From NCBI GenBank assembly GCA_035638575.1, contig DASQZT010000260.1:1-64000 (forward strand): a stretch of DNA of 64,000 nt. The letters are read 5' to 3'. The notes below the pieces were generated by a model. It was given only the letters and a program-made list of their open reading frames with translations. It did not search any database and was not told where the DNA came from. A program made the position numbers and the translations under genes. Source of the DNA: DASQZT01 sp035638575 (GTDB lineage: Bacteria; Acidobacteriota; Terriglobia; Bryobacterales; Bryobacteraceae). This document shows, piece by piece, positions 17,663 to 26,461 of this stretch (its first letter is position 1; every line of letters starts with the position of its first letter).

Positions 17663-20125
17663 GTGACTTCGCCAGGACGCGTTCCGATTCCCTTCCTTCC
17701 CGCGGTGCTGGCCGCGGTCCTCTGCTGGCCTGCCCATGCCCAGTTCACGCAGCAGGGCAGCAAGCTGGTGGGCGCCGGCGCGACAACCGCGGCTTTCCAA
17801 GGCGATGCGGTCGCGCTCTCCGGCGACGGCAACACCCTGGTGGTGGGCGGGTACGGAGACAACAACGGCCTGGGCGCGCTGTGGGTGTTCACGCGAAGCA
17901 ATGGTGTCTGGAGCCAGCAAGGCAACAAGCTCACCGGTACCGGCGCGGTGGGCACAACTCCGCAGCAAGCCGTCTCCGTCGCTATCTCGGCCGACGGAAA
18001 CACTTTGATCGAGGGCGCCAACCTGGATGGCGCCGATAACAACACCGGAGCCGTGTGGTTCTTCACCCGCGCAAACGGAACCTGGAGCCAGCAAGGAGCC
18101 AAGGTGGTCGGCGCCGGAGCCATCGGCAGTGCCAATCAAGGCTTCTCCGTGGCGCTTTCGGCCGACGGAAATACCGCCATCGCCGGCGGGTACGGCGATA
18201 ACAGCGGCGTGGGAGCGGCGTGGGTCTTCACGCGTACCAATGGAGCCTGGAGCCAGCAGGGCAAGTTGGTGGGCTCGGGCTCGGTGGGCGCATCCCAGCA
18301 AGGGAGCGCGGTCAGCCTCTCCGCCGACGGGAATACCGCCCTGGTGGGTGGCTGGCATGACAACAGCGACCAGGGAGCGCTGTGGATCTTCACGCGCTCG
18401 GGCGGCGTCTGGAGCCAGCAGGGAGCCAAGGTGGTCGGCGCCGGCGCCGTGGGCCCGAACGTGTATCAAGGGTGCGCCGCCGCGCTTTCGTCCGACGGAA
18501 ACACCGCGATCTCGACTGGATATGGCGACAACCAGAACGTCGGAGCGGCATGGATCTTCACGCGTGCCGCTGGTGTGTGGACCCAGCAGGGCGCCAAACT
18601 GGTCGGCGCCGGCGCGACGACGGCGGCATTACAAGGCTTCTCCGCCGCGTTGTCCGCCGATGGCAACACGGCGATCATCGGTGGGCGGGCCGACGGCTAT
18701 ACGGGCGTGGGTTACGATGCCACCGGAGCGGCGTGGGTTTTCAAGCGAAGCAACGGCGCCTGGAGCCAGGTGGGGAACAAACTGGTCGGCACGGGAGGGG
18801 TACACGGCACGGTGGGCGGTACCGCGATCGGCCCGCAGGAAGGGTACTCGGTGGCGATCTCGGGCGACGGGACCACGGTCGCGCTGGGCGGGTACCTCGA
18901 CAACACCCTGGTGGGAGCCACGTGGGTATTTGTGCAGCCGCCGCACTTCAGCGTTCAGGCGCCCTCCACGGCCACCGCCGGCACGGCGTTCAACTTCACC
19001 GTGTCGGCGCTGGATCCGAACAACGCCCTGCTGGCGAGCTACGCCGGAACGGTGCACTTCACCAGCAGCGACCCCGCCGCGGTGCTGCCCGCAGATTCCA
19101 CTCTATCCTCGGGCGTGGGCAGCTTTTCGGCGACCTTGAGGACCACCGGCAACCAGACCATCACCGCCACCGACACGGTGACTTCCGGGACGGGAGCCTC
19201 CGGCGCGATCGCCGTGTCCCTGACGACCGTCCCGCCGGCTCCTGTGTCGGTGAACCCTTCGAGCGGCGGTGCATCCAGCCAGACCTTCACCTTGGCCTAC
19301 ACCGATCCGCGCGGCTACCAGGACATAGGCGTGGCCAACATTCTGGTGAACAACTTCCTGGACGGCCGCCACGCGTGTTATCTCGCCTTCGTAATGGCGT
19401 CGAACACGCTGATCCTGGTGGATGACGCGGGAGACGCCGGCGGACCCTATGCCGGATCAGTCGCGCTGGGCAACGCCGCCGCGATCCAAAACAGCCAATG
19501 CGCGGTGAACCTGGTGTCGGCGGTGGGTAGCGGCAACAATCTGGCCTTGACGCTGGCCATCGCCTGGACCACCGGTTTTGCCGGCGACAAGGTCGTCTAC
19601 ATGGCGGCCCGGGATATCGCGCAGAACAACTCGGGGTGGCAGCCGCTGGGAGTCTGGCGCGCGCCGGGAGGCACGCCGGCCACGACCACCGCGGTGGTGG
19701 ATACTATTCCGTCTCGTGGAACCGGGATGGGGCCCGCGCAGTTCCTCTTCGACTACTCCGACACCAAGGGATTTGCGGACCTGGGGGTGGAGAACATTCT
19801 GGTAAACAGCTCGCTCGACGGCCGCCATGCCTGTTACCTCGCGATTTCCCGCCCCGGCAACGTGCTGTATCTGGTGAACGACAACGGGGACGCCTTGTTG
19901 CCCGGCCAAAGCCTGGGCGGGGCCGGCAGCGTGAACAACAGCCAGTGCACGGTGACTTGGGGGAGCGCGCCGGTGAATGGCGGCGGCAACAGCCTGGCGC
20001 TTACTCTGTCGATCGCCTTCAGCGCGGCGTTCGGCGGCAACCGGGTCATCTATGTGGCAGCCCGCGATGTCAACGAAGCCAACAACACGGACTGGCACGC
20101 CATGGGGACATGGACCGTACAGTAG
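17663..20125 (+). CDS. Secreted FG-GAP-type seven-repeat propeller protein, tandem paralog
   Basis: 820 residues from GTG 17663, four bases after the stop of the preceding paralog; this start opens on a signal peptide (VTSPGRVPIPFLPAVLAAVLCWPAHA), and upstream in-frame sequence overlaps the previous gene. The order repeats the neighbour's: seven W-S-QQG-K-VGAG/SADGNT/WVFTR repeats, a filamin-like Ig domain (FSVQAPSTATAGTAFNFTVS), and two intact two-Cys modules ending WTVQ. It carries a small insert (VALGNAAAIQNSQCAVNL) that the neighbour lacks in part. The pair arose by tandem duplication and may be co-transcribed. No enzymatic motif; a surface adhesion or ligand-binding role is inferred from the integrin-like propeller and Ig arrangement. 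Confidence 0.8.
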   Translation: MTSPGRVPIPFLPAVLAAVLCWPAHAQFTQQGSKLVGAGATTAAFQGDAVALSGDGNTLVVGGYGDNNGLGALWVFTRSNGVWSQQGNKLTGTGAVGTTPQQAVSVAISADGNTLIEGANLDGADNNTGAVWFFTRANGTWSQQGAKVVGAGAIGSANQGFSVALSADGNTAIAGGYGDNSGVGAAWVFTRTNGAWSQQGKLVGSGSVGASQQGSAVSLSADGNTALVGGWHDNSDQGALWIFTRSGGVWSQQGAKVVGAGAVGPNVYQGCAAALSSDGNTAISTGYGDNQNVGAAWIFTRAAGVWTQQGAKLVGAGATTAALQGFSAALSADGNTAIIGGRADGYTGVGYDATGAAWVFKRSNGAWSQVGNKLVGTGGVHGTVGGTAIGPQEGYSVAISGDGTTVALGGYLDNTLVGATWVFVQPPHFSVQAPSTATAGTAFNFTVSALDPNNALLASYAGTVHFTSSDPAAVLPADSTLSSGVGSFSATLRTTGNQTITATDTVTSGTGASGAIAVSLTTVPPAPVSVNPSSGGASSQTFTLAYTDPRGYQDIGVANILVNNFLDGRHACYLAFVMASNTLILVDDAGDAGGPYAGSVALGNAAAIQNSQCAVNLVSAVGSGNNLALTLAIAWTTGFAGDKVVYMAARDIAQNNSGWQPLGVWRAPGGTPATTTAVVDTIPSRGTGMGPAQFLFDYSDTKGFADLGVENILVNSSLDGRHACYLAISRPGNVLYLVNDNGDALLPGQSLGGAGSVNNSQCTVTWGSAPVNGGGNSLALTLSIAFSAAFGGNRVIYVAARDVNEANNTDWHAMGTWTVQ

Positions 20126-20176
20126 CACCCGCCTCCGGCCCCTGTATAATTGATTGCACAGGAGAGCCACTCAGTC

Positions 20177-22399
20177 ATGATGCGACGATACACCACGCTG
20201 CTGCCTATCCTTTTCTGCCTGCCGGCGGCGCCGGTTCTGGCGCAACCAGCCATCGGCAGCAGCCCCTGCAATTCCTCGACTCTGAATGGGACCTATCAAT
20301 TGGTCTTGAACGGGCGCCAGCAAACAGCTACCGGGATAACCACGAAGCTGTTCCAGGCGGTCGGCACTGCCACCTTCGACGGACTCAGCAAAGTCACGTT
20401 TACCATGACGGCCAACACGGTCACCACCAGCCAGTCGTTCGGTTCGCCGCTGGTGTATTCGGGGTCTTACAGCCTGCAATCCAACTGCCTGGGAGCGATC
20501 AGCATTACCAGCGGAGACGCTGCTACGTTCACTCTGGAGTCTTATTACCAGGGAAAGTCGTTCGCGGTGACCGGGTCGGACGCCAACTACGCTTACAATG
20601 GGACCGCCAACGCGCAGCCGGCTTCCTGTCCCACCACGCTATCCGGCGTGCACGAATTCAGCGCCAACGGCAGCAGCCTTTCCGGCCCGTCTCTGACCGC
20701 CGTGCTCGATGTCGCCGGTGTGCTGCAATTCGACGGGCAAGGCAACGTGACCGCTCAATGGACCCAAGTGTCGAACCTGACCACCACCACTATCAACGCC
20801 ACAGGAACCTACTCGCTGAACTCCACATGCCTGGCCTCGGCCACGGTCACCGACACGTCCAACAATAAGTATGCGTTTTCCTTGAGCATCTATTCCACGG
20901 CGCCGGACTTCGCCCTGACTGTTACAAGCCCACAATTGCTCTTTAGCGGATACGGTTCCGCGGCGCAAGCCGCCACCGGGACGGGGTGCGCCGCTTTGCA
21001 ATTGAGCGGGCCCTACGAGTTTTCCCTGAGCGGGCGGCTGGCCCCAGGGGGAATCGCCACGAAAATCCTGTCGGCCGTAGGCGCGGCCACGTTTGACGGG
21101 CAGAGCAAAGTCACTTTCACCCTGACCTCCAGCACCGTCAATGGGAGCCAGGCCTTCGGAACGCAGGTGGTGTACTCGGGGACGTACTCTCTCGCATCCA
21201 ACTGCCAGGGATCCATCAACATCACCAGCGGAGACACCGCCACCTTCGCGGTAGTGGCTTATTCGATTGACGCCACGACCCAACAGGCAAGAGCATTCAC
21301 GCTCGTCGGGACGGACGCCACCTATGCCTACAGTGGAGGCGGCAACGTGCAGCCGAGCGCCTGCGCGGCCAGCACGCTGTCGGGAACCTGGCCGTTCAGT
21401 GCCGTCGGCAACGCGCTTTCCGGGTCCTCCATTACGGGAGTCGTCGATATCACGGGCGTAATGCAGTTCGATGGGCAGGGAAATGTGACCGGCAACTGGA
21501 CCCAGGCCTCCAACACGGCCACGGCCAGCGTATCGGCGACGGGAACCTATTCCGTTACGGCAGCGTGCCTGGGAACTCTCACGCTCACCGACGCCGCCGG
21601 CACCAAGTACGCGGGGTCGGTGTCGGTCTTTGGAGCGGCGTCGCAAACCTTTCAATGGGTGACTACCGACCCGCAGCTGATCTTTAGCGGCGCGGGGCGC
21701 GTGGCATCCGTCAATCCCGGGCAGGTGGTGGAGAACGCGGGGAGTTTCCTTCCCGACAAGACACCGGCAGGGAGCGTATTTGCGATTTTCGGCGTGAATC
21801 TGGCAACCGGGGAGGGGCAACCCACCAAAGTCCCGTTGCCCACGACGCTCCTTACCACCACAGTTACGGTCAATGGGGAGCCGGCGCCGCTGTTTTACGT
21901 ATCCCCGACTCAGATCAACGCGCAGATGCCCGAGGACATCAAGCCCGGAGTGGCGACCGTGATCGTGAAGAACGGGTCCTCCACCAGCAACGCGGCGGCC
22001 GTCATCATCCCGGCCACGGGCACGCCGGGGATCGTGGTGTACGGGAACAATCGCGCGGTCGTGGTGAATCAGGATGGCAGCGTAAATTCTCCCACCTCGC
22101 CCGCCAAGGTTGGCGACGTCCTGGTGGCGTACTTCACCGGCGGCGGTCCGGTGAACGCCGCGGGGCCGCTGGTGACCGGGGCTGGCGCACCGGACGGGCT
22201 TTCGCCGGTGTCCGGAGCGAACACGGTGAAGGTAAGCGGAGTCGACGCCACGGTCAACTACATGGGCTTGACCTCCGGTTCCATCGGGTTATACCAGGCC
22301 AATTTTGTGGTTCCGAAGGTAGCCGCCGGGGACCACCCATTGTTAATTACCATCTCGGGGCAAAATTCGAATAACCCGTTGATTGCGGTGTCGAACTAG
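20177..22399 (+). CDS. Secreted protein with two long beta-rich repeats and C-terminal TIGR03437 (Solibacter C-terminal) domain
   Basis: 740 residues from ATG 20177, with AGGAGAG (20160-20166) ten bases upstream and an immediate signal peptide (MMRRYTTLLPILFCLPAAPVLA). Two homologous repeats of about 235 residues follow; both contain LSGxYxFSLxGR-type strands, TFDG.SKVTFT, VYSGTYSL.SNC, ITSGD.ATF and QFDGQGNVT..WTQ.SN. The last 240 residues (from about SVNPGQVVENAGSF) match the Solibacter C-terminal domain: FAIFGVNLA, PLPTTLLTTTVTVNGEPAPL, FYVSPTQINAQMP, VVNQDGSVNSPTSPA, YMGLTSGSIGLYQANFVVP. The domain's function is unknown. No LPXTG or PEP-CTERM anchor is present. Confidence 0.85.
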   Translation: MMRRYTTLLPILFCLPAAPVLAQPAIGSSPCNSSTLNGTYQLVLNGRQQTATGITTKLFQAVGTATFDGLSKVTFTMTANTVTTSQSFGSPLVYSGSYSLQSNCLGAISITSGDAATFTLESYYQGKSFAVTGSDANYAYNGTANAQPASCPTTLSGVHEFSANGSSLSGPSLTAVLDVAGVLQFDGQGNVTAQWTQVSNLTTTTINATGTYSLNSTCLASATVTDTSNNKYAFSLSIYSTAPDFALTVTSPQLLFSGYGSAAQAATGTGCAALQLSGPYEFSLSGRLAPGGIATKILSAVGAATFDGQSKVTFTLTSSTVNGSQAFGTQVVYSGTYSLASNCQGSINITSGDTATFAVVAYSIDATTQQARAFTLVGTDATYAYSGGGNVQPSACAASTLSGTWPFSAVGNALSGSSITGVVDITGVMQFDGQGNVTGNWTQASNTATASVSATGTYSVTAACLGTLTLTDAAGTKYAGSVSVFGAASQTFQWVTTDPQLIFSGAGRVASVNPGQVVENAGSFLPDKTPAGSVFAIFGVNLATGEGQPTKVPLPTTLLTTTVTVNGEPAPLFYVSPTQINAQMPEDIKPGVATVIVKNGSSTSNAAAVIIPATGTPGIVVYGNNRAVVVNQDGSVNSPTSPAKVGDVLVAYFTGGGPVNAAGPLVTGAGAPDGLSPVSGANTVKVSGVDATVNYMGLTSGSIGLYQANFVVPKVAAGDHPLLITISGQNSNNPLIAVSN

Positions 22400-23101
22400 T
22401 CCGGACCAACTGACTACCCGAGACCAATGTAGATTCGTTTCGCCGGCCACTTGATGGCTGTCGATGTTCCAGCCGGGCCCGTGTTCCGGGCAGGCCACCC
22501 ACAGCGCCATTCAAGATGACGGGGCAAGCAACGGGGAGGCTTGGAGCGTGCTTCGCCGTGACGCCGGACCCGAAGCGCTTCCTGGTCGATCGAGTGCCAG
22601 AGAAAGCGCCAACCAAAACGTTCCGTAACCATCAACGATTGGTTCGACGATCTCCGCCGCCCGCGTGCCCGTGAAGCACTGAGACGAATCCCGTTCACCA
22701 ACTTCGCCCCCTGCGAGCGCCGATTCAGGCGATCCACGGCGAACAATAGGCGAACCAGCCGGGGCTGACAACGGCTGATAAGGCTGACAAGCTGACAAGC
22801 CCCCACCACTCAAATCCGCTCCAAAGTCCCGATCTCTGCTTCGTGGAACTTCCGAAACTCCTGCCTGACAAGGCTGACAAGACTGGGGCTTGCTTGAATC
22901 GGCATCTTAGAGGTATTATGTTGCAGCCCGGAGGGAATCATGCTGACCCTGAGTCGCCACCGTTCTAGTGTCCGGTCCGCTCCAATTCTTTACAATCCAG
23001 GGCAGCCGGAAGCCGTGGTCCGGAATTGCGGCGGACAGGAGACTGGCAGCCGCCCGGGCTGTGTCTTCGGATCTGTGCTGGTGTTTTGGAGGAACTCAAC
23101 T
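22400..23101 (+). other. Intergenic region without a supported gene, with GCTGACAAG micro-repeats
   Basis: About 700 bp separate the TIGR03437 gene from the PEP-CTERM gene. Several open frames cross it on both strands, but none shows a signal peptide, a plausible ribosome-binding site or recognisable motifs. The only structure I see is a cluster of GGCTGACAA-like units at 22763-22799 and 22864-22885. The last 15 bases hold the ribosome-binding site of the PEP-CTERM gene. Confidence 0.5.
22763..22886 (+). repeat. Cluster of GGCTGACAAG short direct repeats
   Basis: Four adjacent units (GGCTGACAA, CGGCTGATAA, AGGCTGACAA, GCTGACAAG) lie at 22763-22799, and two more (CCTGACAAGGCTGACAAG) at 22864-22881. 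They are not in a supported gene. The function is unknown; they could be a slippage product or part of a dispersed intergenic repeat. Confidence 0.6.
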
Positions 23102-23677
23102 ATGCGTCGTATTTTTTCAACAGTGGCATTGGTTTTCGTAATCGCTGCGTTCAGCGCCGCGTCGGCGTACGGAGCCGTGGTAAACTACTACTTCACCGGC
23201 ACGTGCGGAACCGGTTGCACGGGCACAGTGACGGCGACAATGGTCGTGTCCGGTTATACGCTGGGCACTTCGATCAACCCGGATGTTTTGAGCTTCACCT
23301 ACCTCTCTTCAGACATCAGTTACACTACGGCGGGGTTTTGGATCTGCTGCGAGGTGGGGAGCTTGCCGGCGACCCTGCCGGCTCCGGCAAATATCATCGT
23401 CCAAGGATATTCCGGCAGCGGAACCAGTTTCCCGGTTGGCGACTTCTTTTCCGATAACACATCCACCGACCCATGGACCGTCGATTTCAACGCTAGCGTG
23501 TTCGTGGAGGACGACGGCACGAACGGTTGCTGGGCCACCGCGCCAGGCGGTGTTTGCTCGTCCGCAGCTTCGACGCCCGAGCCGGGATCGCTGGCGCTTT
23601 TCGGGGCTGGACTTCTTTGCACGGTAGGCGTGGCGCGACGGAAGTTGCGCGATCGCGTACCCCGCACAAACATGTAG
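23102..23677 (+). CDS. PEP-CTERM sorting domain protein
   Basis: 191 residues from ATG 23102, with GGAGGAA (23088-23094) seven bases upstream. A signal peptide (MRRIFSTVALVFVIAAFSAA) is followed by about 140 residues of beta-rich sequence with several Cys (CGTGCTGT, CCEVG, CWATAPGGVCSS). The C-terminus carries the PEP-CTERM tripartite signal: PEP in STPEPGS, a hydrophobic helix (LALFGAGLLCTVGVA) and a basic tail (RRKLRDR). Such proteins are cut and sorted by exosortase (EpsH/XrtA-type) and are commonly tied to exopolysaccharide or biofilm matrix. No exosortase gene is in this window. The exopolysaccharide cluster 10 kb downstream is a possible functional neighbour, which is inference. Confidence 0.85.
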   Translation: MRRIFSTVALVFVIAAFSAASAYGAVVNYYFTGTCGTGCTGTVTATMVVSGYTLGTSINPDVLSFTYLSSDISYTTAGFWICCEVGSLPATLPAPANIIVQGYSGSGTSFPVGDFFSDNTSTDPWTVDFNASVFVEDDGTNGCWATAPGGVCSSAASTPEPGSLALFGAGLLCTVGVARRKLRDRVPRTNM

Positions 23678-23870
23678 CTTCCCCGAATCGCCGCTCCGTG
23701 TTGCCCGTAGGGACCGTTCAGCACGGAAGGCGGTGATCAAGCTGCTGGCGGACCGGAAGCTGGAGCCATTGACGCCGACCACGACGGAAAGCAAAACGGC
23801 CGCCCCCTGACACCGGGCGCCGTTACCGAGACGCGACCGAAGCGAACGGTCGCAGCAAGAGGCAAACACC

Positions 23871-25364
23871 ATGAACCGAAGAGACTTTCTCCAAAATGCC
23901 GCCGCGGGCGCTTTAGCCGCCGCGGCTCAATCCGGCCGGGCCGCGCCGGTCACTTCGAAGATGATCGGCATCCAGGTGGGCGCCGTCTCGTTTGTCGACG
24001 AGGGCGTCGACAAGGTGCTCGACGAATTCCAGCAGGACGCGCAAGTCAACACGCTGTTCGTCGCCACCTTCACCTACGGGCGCGGCATCGCCGGCCGGCA
24101 GGTGCCCGGCTCGCCGCTGCCCGATCACGGCAAACAGGAATACGACAACGGCAGCGGGCCAGGCACGTTTCAGGGCGGCAGCTACACCAAGGTCCATCCG
24201 GAGTATTACAAGGACACCGTGCTGACCGATTTCCGCGCGCCCGATTTCGGCGATTACGACGTGCTGGAAGCCGTTCTGCCCGCCGCGCGCAAACGCGGGA
24301 TCAAAACCATCTGCTGGTTCGAGGACGTGTGGAACGACCGCGTGCGCAACGTGCGGCAGGCCCAGGAGAAGCACCTGGACGGCTCCAACGCCGGCACCTT
24401 GTGCTTCAACAATCCCAACTACCGCAACTGGCTGCTGGGCACGGTGGAAGACTACGCCAGGTCGTACGAAATCGACGGCATCATGTGGGGCTCGGAGCGC
24501 CAGGGAGCGTTCGCCAACGCGCTGGGCTCGAGCCATGGCGGAGGGGCGCCTTCGGGCGTCCAGCGGGTCACTTGTTTCTGCGAATTCTGCGAGAGCAAGG
24601 CCAAGGAGCGCGGCATCGACGTGGCGCGCGCCCGCACGGGCTTCGAAGCCCTGGGAAGATTTCTTCAGGCCGCGCGCGGCGGCAGACGGCCGGTGGACGG
24701 CTACTACGTGACGATCTGGCGGCTCATGCTGCGCCACCCCGAGTTGCTGGCGTGGGAAATGCTGTGGACCGACAGCCTGCGCGAGACCTACGCCGCCATG
24801 TACAACAAGGTGAAATCGATCAAGCCTTCGCTCGGCATGGGGTGGCACATCTGGCACAACAATTCGTTCAGCCCCATCTACCGCGCCGAGCAGGATCTCT
24901 CCGAGCTTTCCAAATATTCGGATTTCCTGAAGATGGTGATGTACCACAACTGCGGCGGGCCGCGCATGGCGAGTTACATCCGCGCCGTGGGATCGACCAT
25001 CTACGGCGACGTGCCGCAGCAGGAGCTGCTCGATTTCCATTACCGCATCCTGGACTATAAACACGAAAAGAACCTGGCCGAGATCCCGCAAGCCGGCTTT
25101 TCCGCGGATTACGTGTACCAGGAAGCCAAACGCGCCAGGGAGGCGCTCACCGGCGCCAAGACGCAACTCTGGCCGGGCATCGACATCGACATCCCCACCG
25201 GCGCCAACCAGAGCAAGTCCACGCCCGATGGAACGAAGCAAGCCGTGCTGGCCGCGTTCCGCGCCGGCGCCGACGGCGTGCTGCTGTCCCGCAAGTACTC
25301 GGAGATGAAGCTGGCCAATCTGCGTGGCGCGGGCGACGCCATCCGCGAGCTGAACCTCGCCTGA
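23871..25364 (+). CDS. Tat-exported hypothetical glycosidase-like (TIM-barrel-like) protein
   Basis: 497 residues starting with a twin-arginine signal (MNRRDFLQNAAAGALAAAA), so probably exported folded. The body has repeated beta-alpha features of a TIM barrel: NTLFVATFTYGRG, GIKTICWFEDVWNDR, EIDGIMWGSERQGAF, LGMGWHIWHNNSFSPI and a final AAFRAGADGVLLSRKY. A CFCEFCESKAKERGI string could be a metal or structural site. The mix resembles the hypothetical glycosyl-hydrolase-like families that have Tat signals in Acidobacteria and Planctomycetes, but I cannot name the family or its catalytic residues. It converges with the TPR-like gene at a 6-bp gap. Confidence 0.6.
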   Translation: MNRRDFLQNAAAGALAAAAQSGRAAPVTSKMIGIQVGAVSFVDEGVDKVLDEFQQDAQVNTLFVATFTYGRGIAGRQVPGSPLPDHGKQEYDNGSGPGTFQGGSYTKVHPEYYKDTVLTDFRAPDFGDYDVLEAVLPAARKRGIKTICWFEDVWNDRVRNVRQAQEKHLDGSNAGTLCFNNPNYRNWLLGTVEDYARSYEIDGIMWGSERQGAFANALGSSHGGGAPSGVQRVTCFCEFCESKAKERGIDVARARTGFEALGRFLQAARGGRRPVDGYYVTIWRLMLRHPELLAWEMLWTDSLRETYAAMYNKVKSIKPSLGMGWHIWHNNSFSPIYRAEQDLSELSKYSDFLKMVMYHNCGGPRMASYIRAVGSTIYGDVPQQELLDFHYRILDYKHEKNLAEIPQAGFSADYVYQEAKRAREALTGAKTQLWPGIDIDIPTGANQSKSTPDGTKQAVLAAFRAGADGVLLSRKYSEMKLANLRGAGDAIRELNLA

Positions 25365-25370
25365 GGCATT

Positions 25371-25865
25371 TTATTCCGACAGCACGCACTCGCCGATTTC
25401 CCGCTCCGGGCACAGGTAGGCGTTGCGTGTCAGGAAACGGGCGCAAGCGTTCCAGCGCAGGAGGGAATCATCGTTGCCGGCGGGCCGCAGTGCTTGCGCC
25501 GTCTCATACCACTGCATGGCAACCTGCAACAAGGCGTGGATCGGCTGGCCGGCGCGGAAATCGCCCTGCCGGAAAAGGGCGAGGGCCCGGCGCTCGTGAA
25601 CGATGCCGGAGTAGTAGGCCCGCTCGTACTCGTCGCTCAACCTGGCGACGATTTTCAGCGCGTCCTGCGCGTTGATGCCCTGCCCGAACTGGTCGGTCAG
25701 CGACAGCAGCAGCATCACCAGGGCCGGCCCGTTGGACGGATCGGCGGCCAGGATGTCGCGGCAGATGCTCTCGGCCTGCATCGGCTCGTGGAGCAAGCGA
25801 TAGCGCTCCGCCTTGGCGAGCGCGCCGGGGATCGCCTCCATGGACAAACGCTTCAGTTCGAACAT
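25371..25865 (-). CDS. TPR-like helical protein
   Basis: 164 residues with AGGAGG upstream of the ATG. The sequence is helical with tetratricopeptide character: ALAKAERYRLLHEPMQAESI (an AEAIC-like pair), ILAADPSNGPALVMLLLSLTD, then AMQWYETAQALRPAGNDDSLLRW. No signal peptide or membrane segment is seen, so cytoplasmic. The function is unknown, probably a protein-interaction partner. A similar small TPR protein appears in many Acidobacteria, but I recognise only the general fold. Confidence 0.6.
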   Translation of the reverse strand: MFELKRLSMEAIPGALAKAERYRLLHEPMQAESICRDILAADPSNGPALVMLLLSLTDQFGQGINAQDALKIVARLSDEYERAYYSGIVHERRALALFRQGDFRAGQPIHALLQVAMQWYETAQALRPAGNDDSLLRWNACARFLTRNAYLCPEREIGECVLSE

Positions 25866-25948
25866 CGGAAACCCCTCCTACCTATCCGGCAAGACTACGC
25901 CTGTCGGTGAGGAAAAGCAAGACTGGGAGTGCCACTGAGTACCGCTGG

Positions 25949-26368
25949 CTACCCCGCCGCCACGCCGGGGTCCGGCAGATCGAGCAGCGTAACGCTCTCC
26001 TGTTCATTGGCGTCGGTGCGGGCGATCAGCCCCACGCAGGGCGCCGTTTCGCTGGCGTTGTATGGCAGGTGCGGCGTGTTGGCCGGTATATACAGGAAAT
26101 CGCCCGCGCGCACCGCCACGTGCTCGCGCAGGCCTTCGCCGTACCACATGCCCGCGTCGCCGGAAAGCACGTAGATGGCGCTCTCATGATGTTCGTGGAG
26201 GTGCGGCCTGGCGCGCCCGCGCGGCGGAATCGTGACCAGGTGCATGCATAGGCCCACGGCGCCCGCCGACTGCGCCGAAATCCCGGCGAAATAATCGAGA
26301 TCCTGCTTGCCGTGGTACATCTCCGCCCGCGGGATGACCACGCACTTTGCTCCGGCGGCGTCCTGCAT
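25949..26368 (-). CDS. Cupin-domain protein
   Basis: 139 residues with GAGGAGG upstream of the ATG. It is a single-domain cupin: motif 1 PHLHEHHESAIYVLSGD supplies the H-x-H...E metal ligands, and motif 2 includes FLYIPANTPHLPYN with the last His ligand. It resembles small cupins involved in sugar or aromatic-compound metabolism, but the sequence does not reveal the substrate. It lacks a signal peptide. It lies 83 bp downstream of the TPR-like gene and on the same strand. Confidence 0.8.
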   Translation of the reverse strand: MQDAAGAKCVVIPRAEMYHGKQDLDYFAGISAQSAGAVGLCMHLVTIPPRGRARPHLHEHHESAIYVLSGDAGMWYGEGLREHVAVRAGDFLYIPANTPHLPYNASETAPCVGLIARTDANEQESVTLLDLPDPGVAAG

Positions 26369-26461
26369 ACCACCTCCTCGCGAACCACATTAGCAAATCC
26401 GCCGGAGACGGAAAGGCGCCGGCCCGCCGCATAGAACGGCGCGGGGCGTGAGCCGGCAACG

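Noticed and set aside
15300..20000. Regular repeats suggesting a CRISPR array
   Set aside because: The period is about 170 bp and codes for in-frame FG-GAP repeats with WSQQG and SADGNT; there are no short identical repeats with unique spacers.
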